A stretch of 64,000 bases of DNA, taken from assembly GCF_020618475.1 (NCBI RefSeq), contig NZ_CP085337.1, positions 186,001-250,000 of the forward strand. Direction: 5' to 3'. The notes beneath the pieces were generated by a model, which was not told the origin of the DNA, did not search any database, and saw only the letters and a program-made list of their open reading frames with translations. This DNA is from Haladaptatus halobius. Lineage in GTDB: Archaea; Halobacteriota; Halobacteria; Halobacteriales; Haladaptataceae. How positions within the stretch are numbered: the first letter of the stretch is position 1; the number at the start of each line of letters is the position of its first letter. The position numbers were made by a program, and so were the translations under genes. This document shows, in pieces, positions 54,325 to 62,830 of the stretch.

Positions 54325-54575
54325 CTGTCTCTATGATAATTGCTAGTGGGGTCTGCCTAACCATGGAAAAAGCGGATTACACGGCTATTTTTTCTCCCTT
54401 TCATCAGCACCGCGACCGAGGAGCAGGGTATTTTTGACTAAATCCTTGTGACTACGCCGTAAGCGTTCTGAAGGCTGTGGCGGCTGTGCGGTAGCAGAAA
54501 TTGGCCCCTGACGTTCGAATGCCGACGCGGTCTGCGAATCATCGATCTCGTCGGCCTGTATGTTCCGTAAGCGAC

Positions 54576-55352
54576 TCAGTGTGCGTCATCGATACATTCT
54601 GCATCTGTCCAGATCTGCTCGAATAACCGTCTTCCCCAGGTGCGCGCTCGATCTGATTCTGCAATGAACTCTGTTTGCATATCGTATATTCCATCGAAGA
54701 ACGGGAGTGAGAGTAATAGACTGTCATCAGTCACTGCCAACTCGAACGACACGTCGGCGACTCGTACGTCGAGACCGTCACTGGGATCGGAGACTGGGCT
54801 CTCGTCACCAAGGAGGGCGGAAAGCACACTCTCTGGCACTACGAGTCGACACCGCTCACAGTCATTGAGGAGTGCAGTCAAATACCGCTCATCATACACT
54901 GGTGCCACGACGCATGCAGCGGTTGTCGCTTCTAATCGGTTTTCAAGCTCACGTACTGCGAGCGATGGCTGGGTCTCGCTCGCTCGAATCACCCAACCAG
55001 TGACGAGTTCTGCGAGGTCAACCTGGAACGAACGGGGAAGGACAGTAACGTCGTGAGACTGCCAGAACTCTGGATCGGTCTGAATAAGCTCGTTCGTTTT
55101 CTGCTGGCGACGGAGGAAGATGCCGACGATCGAACCGGTGCCAGATAGTCGCCACTCATTCGCCTCTGAATTGTAAATCAATCCCCGGTTCTCCAGCGTC
55201 GAAAGGGCATTGTATATCGCTGATTCACTTGCAGATCCTTGCTCTAATAGTGCTTGGACTGAGCGTTGTCCGTTCGCGATTGACAGGAGGACCTCAGTAC
55301 GCACTTGTGATCGAAGCACATACGTGATGAGGTCCTTTGATTTCTCCTTCAT
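54576..55352 (-). CDS. FilR1-type wHTH transcriptional regulator, paralogue A
   Basis: A 258-residue regulator. Residues 8-75 are a winged helix (TYVLRSQVRTEVLLSIANGQ, ALLEQGSASESAIYNALSTL, ENRGLIYNSEANEWRLSGTG). Residues 95-245 resemble the FilR1 effector domain (WQSHDVTVLPRSFQVDLAEL, CVVAPVYDERYLTALLNDCE, RCRLVVPESVLSALL). It is very similar to the protein at 60087. The two paralogues bracket the CHAT protease module, and both point leftward. They probably regulate it or each other. Confidence 0.85.
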   Translation of the reverse strand: MKEKSKDLITYVLRSQVRTEVLLSIANGQRSVQALLEQGSASESAIYNALSTLENRGLIYNSEANEWRLSGTGSIVGIFLRRQQKTNELIQTDPEFWQSHDVTVLPRSFQVDLAELVTGWVIRASETQPSLAVRELENRLEATTAACVVAPVYDERYLTALLNDCERCRLVVPESVLSALLGDESPVSDPSDGLDVRVADVSFELAVTDDSLLLSLPFFDGIYDMQTEFIAESDRARTWGRRLFEQIWTDAECIDDAH

Positions 55353-55557
55353 ACTTAACGACTGAGTTTACCACATTATAACCGAACTAGAGTATGAAGA
55401 TAATTTGAACGCAAGGGGGTTAATCAACATAGTTCTATTTCGATGACGATGATCGTTGCGATGGTTTGTGCGATTGACTAGCAGTCCCAATCTATCATAC
55501 TCAATGGAAAACGTGCGCTTTCTGTGCGAATCAATAGATCTCATACCACAGAACCCT

Positions 55558-55929
55558 TCATCCGTGTTCACTCACGCTAGTGAGGGATCGTGGATCGATC
55601 ATCGCTTCACCGTACGACCATGGAAGAATTCCAAATTCTGAAAGTCGAGGTAGATGTTCGTGTTCAAGACTAATCCTCATTTGTTCTTGTTCGGCAGGAG
55701 TAACTTCGTCGAGCTGTCGGTTCTTCACACGACTGAAAAGCTCTATTGCTATCCGTGAAAGTGGAACAGCAGTGTCCTGCTCAATCAGGTAGTGAATCAA
55801 ATACCGTCGGTGTTCATTTGCGAGAAGACTATAAACTTCGTTTGGATTCGACTCCAGGACTTTAGAATCGATCGGTTCCAGTAGTTGACGTAGTTCGTCA
55901 GTAATCTCTCTTTCGTCTTTGTCTGTCAT
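55558..55929 (-). CDS. DUF7344-type winged-helix protein
   Basis: A 123-residue protein: NEVYSLLANEHRRYLIHYLI, EQDTAVPLSRIAIELFSRVK, ISLEHEHLPRLSEFGILPWS. This is the DUF7344 winged helix, with the HEHLPRL segment. It is divergent from the HalOD1-DUF7504 gene with about 320 bases between them, so it is a candidate regulator of the CHAT module. Similar genes occur three times in the regulator-rich region at 40-44 kb. Confidence 0.85.
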   Translation of the reverse strand: MTDKDEREITDELRQLLEPIDSKVLESNPNEVYSLLANEHRRYLIHYLIEQDTAVPLSRIAIELFSRVKNRQLDEVTPAEQEQMRISLEHEHLPRLSEFGILPWSYGEAMIDPRSLTSVSEHG

Positions 55930-56254
55930 TGTCTGTCTTACTCTGGGGGTGAATATGAATTGATGGGTTTCTATTCAAGTGTGTCTGATCCTCTAGTTAC
56001 AGTTTAAGTTATAAAAATAATCCTTCTTTCTATCACAGTATAGTGCTCATATCAAGAACTCACAGGTGATGAGACAAGTTATAGTTGCAATCCATCTATT
56101 CGTTCCCAGCTCCCTGAGTTCAATAAAAGATACGTGGAGTGGTATGTTGATTCGAGTTTTTATTCTCTTCACCTCATTAGAATACGTTAAATTGTATTTT
56201 TTGCCAACGATCCCATGGATTTTTGATTGTACGACGCTAGTGACACAGAGGATT
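55930..56254. promoter_or_regulatory. Divergent control region of the CHAT module
   Basis: About 325 AT-rich bases (for example gtttaagttataaaaataat around 56003-56022) between the divergent DUF7344 and HalOD1-DUF7504 genes. The reading frame of the latter is open back to 56066, but that part encodes a hydrophobic segment unlike HalOD1 proteins, so it is treated as untranslated. No operator is defined. Confidence 0.35.
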
Positions 56255-57208
56255 ATGAGAGTGGAGAGAGAACCAGACGCTATCCCCTTCATATGTGGTG
56301 TCAACACACCACTTGAATTCAAGTACAACCGGGAACAGGATCTCTCATTGGGTTCCACTATTATCCAACATATGATCGAAGCAGCAGGTGTGGACCCAAC
56401 AGACGTTCCCAACCCGCTATATGCGAGCGTGGATCCAGATGCCTTAGAAGCGGTGTTTCAACCACAGGGGGATGGGACCCCACCGACGGCCAGTACAGTA
56501 TCATTTACGTTTGCAGGTCACTATATCACCGTCCAAGGAGACGGGCACGTTCGAGTTGAGTCCGAACTCGGCCGCTTGAGACGGACCGGTGGCAACATTC
56601 TGGTCACGGGTTGCGTGCCTGAGGATCTTCTCGACCAACTGAGCGTTCAACTTCTGGGTGAACATTCACTTAGTCGCTCGCTTTTCTTTACCCAGTATGG
56701 AAAATCAGCCGAGGGCGCACAAAGGCGACTCTCGCAGATCGGGACACCAGCAGAGAACGCCCATATCCTAACGTATGAAGCAGGTGCAGGTACACGTTCA
56801 GCTGCGCAATCGTACGTTAATCAGCCGCATCAGGCAAGTGTTTCATCCGTGATTGGGACCCTTGAGGAGTTCCAAGTTGCAATTCAAGAGAAGATAGTCG
56901 ATCTACAGGAACAGCGGAACGGATTTGATCCAGGAGAGCTACGATTCAGTTTCGACTCGCTTCGATTGCTTCTCGAAGAAGAGGACACTGGAGCTGCCAG
57001 ACAATTCATTTCAACAGTCACCAAAACAGTCGAAGACGCGAATGGACTCGGTCATTATCTTTTCCCGGATACATACTATTCAGACACTGTGCAAGCAGTC
57101 AAATCCGAATTTAATATCGTCATCGAACTACGGTTGAGTTTTAACGGGTTAGAACAACAGTTGCACCTACACGATACCGATCATACGACAAAGTGGTTCC
57201 CGATATAA
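56255..57208 (+). CDS. HalOD1-DUF7504 signalling protein (RecA-like)
   Basis: With the ATG at 56255 the protein has 317 residues. Residues 28-100 are a HalOD1 domain (LGSTIIQHMIEAAGVDPTDV, NPLYASVDPDALEAVFQP, TVSFTFAGHYITVQG). Residues 110-300 match DUF7504, a RecA/KaiC-like domain of haloarchaea (TGGNILVTGCVPEDLLDQL, LRFSFDSLRLLLEEEDTGAA, FISTVTKTVEDANGLGHYLF). The usual Walker A is not obvious, so ATP binding is doubtful. It precedes the CHAT gene by 106 bases and is presumably its sensor or regulator. Confidence 0.8.
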   Translation: MRVEREPDAIPFICGVNTPLEFKYNREQDLSLGSTIIQHMIEAAGVDPTDVPNPLYASVDPDALEAVFQPQGDGTPPTASTVSFTFAGHYITVQGDGHVRVESELGRLRRTGGNILVTGCVPEDLLDQLSVQLLGEHSLSRSLFFTQYGKSAEGAQRRLSQIGTPAENAHILTYEAGAGTRSAAQSYVNQPHQASVSSVIGTLEEFQVAIQEKIVDLQEQRNGFDPGELRFSFDSLRLLLEEEDTGAARQFISTVTKTVEDANGLGHYLFPDTYYSDTVQAVKSEFNIVIELRLSFNGLEQQLHLHDTDHTTKWFPI

Positions 57209-57302
57209 TAGGAATCGAACGAGGGATCAATTCGCGTTCGAATAGTGGTAGCTCTTCTCCAGTGAACCAAATCCTTTGGGGAGTACCTGCCAAAAATCAC
57301 TT

Positions 57303-57308
57303 GGAGGG
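57303..57308 (+). promoter_or_regulatory. Shine-Dalgarno site of the CHAT gene
   Basis: The sequence ggaggg lies six bases before the ATG at 57315 and matches the anti-Shine-Dalgarno end of haloarchaeal 16S rRNA. It selects this ATG over the one at 57276. It also indicates an internal cistron of an operon, because leaderless first genes lack such sites. Confidence 0.7.
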
Positions 57309-57314
57309 ATCTGT

Positions 57315-59387
57315 ATGAACCCAACGTTCCATGCTTCTGGCGATGCAACTCTTACAATTATTGATCCGATTCAGCGGCGCCAGTATCCACTCCAATTATC
57401 CACCAATCCACATCCTGACCCAGCTGATACTAGCCAGTTCTATTTTCCAGTCGATAACGCCGTATCAGTAACGACAGAGAACATTGAGTTGCCATATGTT
57501 GTAGGCGTCTACGTTCGAAACCTGTCGGGCGATGTCCTCGTTAAAACGGAAGAGTTTGCCTACGAGGAGCTACCAGAACGCGAGTACCTAATCGAACTTA
57601 ATGGACCGATTAAAGTATATCTCCGTGTCACCAGTGCACTCACGGTTGCATCGTCAACAGATCGGATGGAGCTTGATTTTGGAACAGCGACACGAGTCCA
57701 GATTGGAGCACGTTCATATCATGAACGACCAGGAAAGACGATAACGACGACGAAAGAACCGTCTGACATGATGAAAGCGATCTCCATATTTGGTTCAGCA
57801 TTAAAGACAACGAGCTGTGAGCGCTCACTTCCTTCGCTTCGCGGTCATCCTCCACAGATCAAACTCGGTGATGAAATGCAGATTCCGGACGAACTATCTG
57901 TACCTGCGTCCGGTGTCCGTATCGAAGTACCGCCGAAATTACAAACGATCTACCCAGTGAGTTCCCTTGCATACTATCTTGGAGCAAACGTTGTTCCTGG
58001 TCCCCGTCCTCGGTTACTCACAGACCGCGGATTTTGTCAGGATCTTCGCCGTTCGTCCGGGGACTTTGAAAGCGAAGTTGAGGGAGTGCTTAGACAGGTT
58101 TTCTTTTTCGATTGTATTACGCGGACTGAGGGATATTATCAAGTTGATCTTCATGAGCGGCAAGCGATCGAGGAGCATCTCGACTTGGCGTTCGATGAAT
58201 TGTATGAGAAATCACTCGCTGAGCAGCTCGAAGCGTATCTCGAAGTTCCGTACCAGTCAATCCAAGATCATCTTCCCACTTGGCCCTTAACAACGTTTGT
58301 GACTGAGGAATTCCAGAATATTGAATCGCTTCCATTCCTTGTTAATAACTTATCGCTCATTAGGACGGTCGAGAGTAACCGAGACCACGCTACTACACTC
58401 GAGTTACCCGACTCGGTTAACGGGTTCGTGCGAAGTACTGGGACTGATCACAGAGGGGAATTCAACAACAGGTTTAATTCCTACGTAGCACTTCCTAAGA
58501 CGGATTCTCTAGAACGAGCCTGGCTAGGAACCGGGAACCCTGTCGGCGTGAATAAAATCATCAAAAAAGCCTTTGAGAATAAGCTCTGTAGGAGAGCTTC
58601 TACCGAAGGGATCAAAATTACTGTAGTTTGTAATGATCCGGATATGAGCTCTGAATACGATGTCGGTGATAGTCTCTATGGCGAACGCGACGAATTGGAA
58701 TTCAACATCGACGTTCACCGAAATCTCACCGTTGGCGAATTGCATGCGGTGTTTGCAACTGAAACGGATTTTCTCCACTATATTGGACACATTACAAATG
58801 ATGAATTTGTTTGTCGGGATGGTGGCTTAGACGTTAGGAATATTGGGGATGTAGCAGTTGACACATTTCTCCTGAACGGATGTCGATCATACGAACAAGG
58901 CAAGCGATTAATTGAGGCAGGAAGCATTGGTGGTGTCGTAACTTACAGTCACGTCGGAAACAAGAGTGCAACGAGAATAGGACGCCTTATCGCTCGTCTA
59001 CTAAATCGAGGATTTTCACTTCGATCTGCCCTCACTCTCGCCCAAGAACACCAAATTGTCAGAAATCAATATGTGGTTGTCGGCGACGGAAGTGTAGAAA
59101 TCGCGCAGTGTGAGAACGGGACTCCGATGGTGTGTCAGATTGATCCCGATCAGAAGAATCTATACGATGTAAAATTAACAACCTTCCCCACAATCGAACA
59201 GGGAATTGGCTCCTTCTATTGGCCCTACATTGATGAGATTCAAACCTACTTTTTGATTAGCGGCGACCTCCCATCATTTACTCTCTCTAGGGATTCTCTT
59301 ACTCAATTCTTACGTTTAGAACAAATCCCGGTCTTATTTGAAAACAAACTACGTTGGTCGACTGAGATCGATTTGGGTGATCTCTGA
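57315..59387 (+). CDS. CHAT-domain (caspase-like) protease
   Basis: A 690-residue protein. The C-terminal third (about 440-650) is a CHAT domain, a clan CD cysteine protease fold. The histidine motif is FLHYIGHITND (His488, His492; His492 aligns with the usual GHG) and the cysteine motif is FLLNGCRSYEQG (Cys523), followed by GGVVTYSHVGN and a helix FSLRSALTLAQ. Residues 1-240 are beta-rich and residues 240-430 helical; no known sensor domain is recognised there. It is downstream of the HalOD1-DUF7504 gene with its own Shine-Dalgarno site, so the two form an operon. It could process a target protein in signalling, defence or cell death; the target is unknown. Confidence 0.85.
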   Translation: MNPTFHASGDATLTIIDPIQRRQYPLQLSTNPHPDPADTSQFYFPVDNAVSVTTENIELPYVVGVYVRNLSGDVLVKTEEFAYEELPEREYLIELNGPIKVYLRVTSALTVASSTDRMELDFGTATRVQIGARSYHERPGKTITTTKEPSDMMKAISIFGSALKTTSCERSLPSLRGHPPQIKLGDEMQIPDELSVPASGVRIEVPPKLQTIYPVSSLAYYLGANVVPGPRPRLLTDRGFCQDLRRSSGDFESEVEGVLRQVFFFDCITRTEGYYQVDLHERQAIEEHLDLAFDELYEKSLAEQLEAYLEVPYQSIQDHLPTWPLTTFVTEEFQNIESLPFLVNNLSLIRTVESNRDHATTLELPDSVNGFVRSTGTDHRGEFNNRFNSYVALPKTDSLERAWLGTGNPVGVNKIIKKAFENKLCRRASTEGIKITVVCNDPDMSSEYDVGDSLYGERDELEFNIDVHRNLTVGELHAVFATETDFLHYIGHITNDEFVCRDGGLDVRNIGDVAVDTFLLNGCRSYEQGKRLIEAGSIGGVVTYSHVGNKSATRIGRLIARLLNRGFSLRSALTLAQEHQIVRNQYVVVGDGSVEIAQCENGTPMVCQIDPDQKNLYDVKLTTFPTIEQGIGSFYWPYIDEIQTYFLISGDLPSFTLSRDSLTQFLRLEQIPVLFENKLRWSTEIDLGDL

Positions 59388-59388
59388 A

Positions 59389-59523
59389 CTAGGAAATGGT
59401 AGTACCGTTCGCTGCTGCTACGTTCCCTGTTTGTGTGAGGAGGAAGCAGATGGTGAACAGGACACCAAGCATTCGGGGATTCTCTGCGAGGTAGGCCGTT
59501 ACCGTGTCATTACTTGTAGTCAT
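59389..59523 (-). CDS. DUF7503-type membrane microprotein
   Basis: A 44-residue protein: MTTSNDTVTAYLAENPRMLG, VLFTICFLLTQTGNVAAANG and TTIS. The TxxYLAENPRMxGxLFTxxxLLxQxG pattern is that of DUF7503, tiny haloarchaeal proteins with one membrane helix. Its stop codon lies one base beyond the CHAT stop on the opposite strand, so the genes are tail to tail. As far as I recall, such microproteins often occur next to HalOD1/DUF7504/CHAT genes, which would make it a fixed module member, perhaps the membrane partner or target. Confidence 0.75.
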   Translation of the reverse strand: MTTSNDTVTAYLAENPRMLGVLFTICFLLTQTGNVAAANGTTIS

Positions 59524-59851
59524 GCATAAATTGCTAAGATGCCACTCATATTATCTTTTGCTAAATAGTGTGAACAGAAGATGAGTTGATGATTTTACAT
59601 CGATCCATGTTTTAACTGTTTCTTTTATGATTAGTCCAAACCGGCCGCGATTCCAAGAGAGAAAGTGCGTGGAAATGGGGGCGATCTACGTTCCAAGTGA
59701 GCAGTGAAGGTTACGGATACTCAGTCACTGAGTACAGATACAATAAAACCGACAAAGAGAGAGGACGAACCGCTTCAAATCGCGCGCTTGAAGCAGTGTT
59801 TATGACACAATGTAATGGGTTCGTCCGTAGGGATGGTTACGATCATTCTCG
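59524..59851. other. Intergenic, nothing recognised
   Basis: About 330 AT-rich bases without a coding signal. They include the promoter of the DUF7503 gene at the left edge (minus strand, ctatttagcaaaagataata region near 59546-59568). Confidence 0.3.
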
Positions 59852-60087
59852 CTATTTCGTGAATTCGTCTAACTGATCACCTGCATACCAGATCCGCCCT
59901 TCTGGATAATCTCGTTCAAGCCAGCTACTTTCTTCTAGTTGGTTGAATACTTGTCGAATCGTGCTATTTGACGGTAAGTTCTCTGGAATGTTCAGGCACT
60001 CTTTGAGATCGGGAAGACGAAATGCTCCTTCTTCGGTCGCTACTTCAAGGGCTGCCAGGACGATTTTCGTCGATCGATGTGTGCCAT
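59852..60087 (-). pseudogene. Small winged-helix gene, one-base frameshift, coupled to FilR1-type regulator B
   Basis: The ATG (60087-60085) overlaps the stop of regulator B in the arrangement TGATG, a sign of translational coupling. It gives MAHIDR and then runs out of frame. One base more after CGA restores TKIVLAALEVATEEGAFRLP, DLKECLNIPENLPSNSTIRQ and the end IWYAGDQLDEFTK, a 79-residue winged-helix protein. Everything after the shift is undamaged, so the mutation is recent or is a sequencing error. Confidence 0.6.
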
Positions 60088-60899
60088 CAAGAACTCCTCA
60101 ACTCGCTGTTCGTTCTGAGCGACCCTGGAAAGTCGTCGACACGTCCTGCATCCGCCCAGACCTGTTCGAACAGGTTCGTTCCCCACGTACGCGCCCGCTC
60201 TGTCTCTGCGATGAACACGGTCTGGACATCATATGATCCGTCGAGGAGTGGGAGCGAGAGCAGCAAGCAGTCGTCAGTTACGGCCAATTCGAACGTCACG
60301 TCGGCGACTCGTATGCCAAGATCCTCGATAGAACCGGAGATCGGACCCCCGTCATTCCGGAGGGCAGAAAGCACAGCCTCTGCTATTACGAGTCGACAAC
60401 TCTCGCACCTATCGAGCAGCGCGCTCCACTGCCGTTGGTCGTAGGTTGGTGCAACAACATCTGCAGAGGTCGTCGCTTCAAAACGATTCTCAACCTCGTG
60501 CACTGCTCGCGAGGGCTGTGTATCAGTCGCTCGAATGATCGATCCCGAAACCAGTTCCGAGAGATCAAATTGAAACGAATGTGGGAGGACAGTGACATCA
60601 TGAGACTGCCAATATGTTTGATCCGTCTTGATGAGCTCTTCCATCCTTTGCTGTCGATGGAGGAAGTTGACAACAAGTGAACCGGATCCAGTTAGGTACC
60701 ACTGCTTCGACTGTGAATTATAAACCAGCCCATGATTCTCTAGGTTCGAGAGAGCATTATACACTGCGGACTTGCTTGCACTCCCGTGCTCCAATAATGC
60801 TTTGACTGAACGCTGTCCATTAGAGATCGCTCGGAGGACGGTAGTACGTGTCTGCGATCGAAGCACGTACCTGACGAAAGACTCTGATTTCTCTCTCAT
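60087..60899 (-). CDS. FilR1-type wHTH transcriptional regulator, paralogue B
   Basis: A 270-residue regulator, about two thirds identical by eye to the one at 54576 (RYVLRSQTRTTVLRAISNGQ, ALLEHGSASKSAVYNALSNL, YWQSHDVTVLPHSFQFDLSE, FELAVTDDCLLLSLPLLDGS). It differs at the C-terminus, where FPGSLRTNSELRSS is added before the stop that overlaps the next start. The FilR1 domain may bind a small ligand or protein. Both regulators point the same way and enclose the HalOD1-DUF7504/CHAT/DUF7503 genes. Confidence 0.85.
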   Translation of the reverse strand: MREKSESFVRYVLRSQTRTTVLRAISNGQRSVKALLEHGSASKSAVYNALSNLENHGLVYNSQSKQWYLTGSGSLVVNFLHRQQRMEELIKTDQTYWQSHDVTVLPHSFQFDLSELVSGSIIRATDTQPSRAVHEVENRFEATTSADVVAPTYDQRQWSALLDRCESCRLVIAEAVLSALRNDGGPISGSIEDLGIRVADVTFELAVTDDCLLLSLPLLDGSYDVQTVFIAETERARTWGTNLFEQVWADAGRVDDFPGSLRTNSELRSS

Positions 60900-61457
60900 A
60901 CTTTACTACTAGATTTTTTTGTGTCCGAATCGTTCGATGCCCGATGTCGTTCTTTCACCTGAATCGACCGGCAGGATGGTTTTTCGCTAACGACTAGGGA
61001 AATCACACAGCGACTCATAACAACACACCCTGCTTACGATAGCACCCCATTTTGTTATTTAGCTCATTCTCGGTGTTCCAGCCATACGTCCTGACAAATA
61101 TACGAAAAAACGCAACTATTCTGTTAACACGCCGATTATTTTTATCGTTGCTCTCAATGCGAAATTAACAGCGACCGTTGGTGAGTACCAAAGATGTGAT
61201 ATAGAGTACAGTAACCATGTAATTATCCAGTTCTCGTCCAGAATATACGGAGAAAACGAAAAGTTCTGGAAAATTCTACTAACAGTAGAAAAGGGGGACT
61301 TGGATTGTCTTTCGAACTTTTCTCCGAGAAACCTTGAATTACGACATGTTTATCAAATCTATATTAACCACTTATAACAACTATTTTCTCTTGGCGCTCG
61401 TTCGAAGGATGGGTACAACGTTTGCGATATAGTGTCCGGAGGTATAGGTCAACTACT
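60900..61457. other. Intergenic, nothing recognised
   Basis: About 560 AT-rich bases. Apart from the promoter of regulator B at the left edge, no gene, repeat or RNA was recognised. Confidence 0.3.
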
Positions 61458-61473
61458 CCGGCGTGAACGCCGG
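61458..61473 (-). repeat. Hairpin at the right end of the second TnpB element
   Basis: The sequence ccggcgtgaacgccgg is a perfect 6-base-pair stem with a tgaa loop, 22 bases past the stop of the TnpB remnant. On the coding strand the loop reads ttca, the same as in the hairpin at 19109. This fits the end of an omega-RNA-like structure. Confidence 0.55.
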
Positions 61474-61494
61474 GGCTTGTCGTTGAACTCCCGT

Positions 61495-61684
61495 TCAGGC
61501 CGAAACTTCGACGGGTGAATGATCGCCGCTCACGCTCAGCGTTCCCAACTTCAGGGCGAGTTGACGGTTCGCCCGTCCACGCGGAGACTTTTGCCCCGCG
61601 CAGATGTGTTTCAGGCCGATGTTCTTCGACGCGTTGTAGTCTGCGTGTAGTTCGTAGCCGCACTTCTGACAGCAAAAGCGTTAG
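61495..61684 (-). pseudogene. tnpB: TnpB C-terminal remnant, second element
   Basis: About 60 residues remain: CCQKCGYELHADYNASKNIG (second Cys-x2-Cys of the zinc ribbon and the RuvC III motif with its Asp), LKHICAGQKSPRGRANRQLA, LKLGTLSVSGDHSPVEVSA and stop. All upstream parts are lost. It is diverged from the remnant at 19150, so it stems from a different element. Confidence 0.75.
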
Positions 61685-62360
61685 CGTACTCCGACGAGTT
61701 GTGAAGGGGGACTGGTTTAGGCCAACGGACTGTCTTCCGTGAATCAACAGCAGGACTGTCACTGGCAGTGGGCTAATAGGACTATCTGTAAGAGGAAGGA
61801 GAAGGCGTCTTCCGGTAGTGTACAGCTGATTTACTCCGGAAATATGGTGTGGTAATAGTGGACTATCAGTCTGGTTGCTGCAGACTGTCTGAACTGCTGG
61901 GATTCACTTGAAAGACGGGGTGTTTGACGTCAGAGTAGGCACCCGATTTCTGCCGACTGATTGTCCACTGCGTGGGATGGTTTGTGAGCGGTGATATGCT
62001 AATGGATTTATGGTCGGCGTGGGCGGGGCGGTTATTGGGAGGGCGAGATACTCGAGTCGTCGAGACTGTCCAAGTATGATAGCGATTTGACGAAGTACTA
62101 CAAGTGCAATGATACGGTGAGTAGGGGTAATGTGGGGTTAATAGATGAGCGGAGGACAGGAGCCACTACCCTGTCCACCGAATGCCTCACAGATGTACCT
62201 GATACTCCATGTCGATATAATTATTCACAGGAAAATAAATTGATAATACAGTGATGATATTGTTTGTCGTAGATAAATACTAGTGAGAGAATGCATACCA
62301 CAGTACCGCTGATCGTCTACGCAAGCGAGGAAACCATGGACAAGAAGGTAGAAGTATGAG
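61685..62360. other. Long intergenic region, nothing recognised
   Basis: About 680 bases with no gene that can be supported. No similarity to the rest of TnpB or to other repeats of the window was noticed. Confidence 0.3.
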
Positions 62361-62510
62361 TTAATTCGTCAGCTCTTTGCGGCCCGTTCTCACACACGAC
62401 CAGCATGGGAAGCCGTCGAGGCCATCACAGTCGCAGTCCTCTGGCTCGAAATCGTTTTCGTCGTCCTCTGAGGGGAATGCGTTGAGCGTTCCGCTGTCAG
62501 TTGCAGCTCT
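62361..62510 (-). pseudogene. SWIM zinc-finger protein, copy 3 (C-terminal tail)
   Basis: Only the tail survives: ATDSGTLNAFPSEDDENDFE, PEDCDCDGLDGFPCWSCVRT and GRKELTN with its stop. It matches the tails of copies 1 and 4. The SWIM motif itself has been lost upstream. Confidence 0.65.
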
Positions 62511-62519
62511 CAGATGTCC

Positions 62520-62642
62520 TCATTGACGAACTTCGACAGTTGTGTCTGCCATCAACCACTGCTGATCACTGTCCTCTGGATTCCGTATCTCAACCCAGCC
62601 AGTCTCACAAAATAGCATCTCGAAAGTTACTCCGTCAGACAT
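62520..62642 (-). CDS. Small conserved haloarchaeal protein
   Basis: A 40-residue protein: MSDGVTFEMLFCETGWVEIR and NPEDSDQQWLMADTTVEVRQ. The CETGWVEIRNPxxxDQWLxADTTVEVRQ type is, as I recall, a conserved small haloarchaeal protein; usually two cysteines precede the ETGW, here FC. It is intact from ATG to stop. Function unknown. It is inserted between SWIM copies 3 and 4, on the same strand. Confidence 0.55.
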   Translation of the reverse strand: MSDGVTFEMLFCETGWVEIRNPEDSDQQWLMADTTVEVRQ

Positions 62643-62830
62643 TATGTGCTGCCTCCGACGAGAGACGCGGTGGTTCGCGAATGTTCCCGGAGTCAATGAT
62701 GGCGATTCTTACGCTAGTCATCAGGGTTTCTTAAGAATAATTATTGCTCTAATCTCACTTTGTTATGAATTCAATACTAGAAGGATAAAGAGTTCCTACC
62801 GAGAAAAACAGTGGTGGCCGGGGGTGAATC

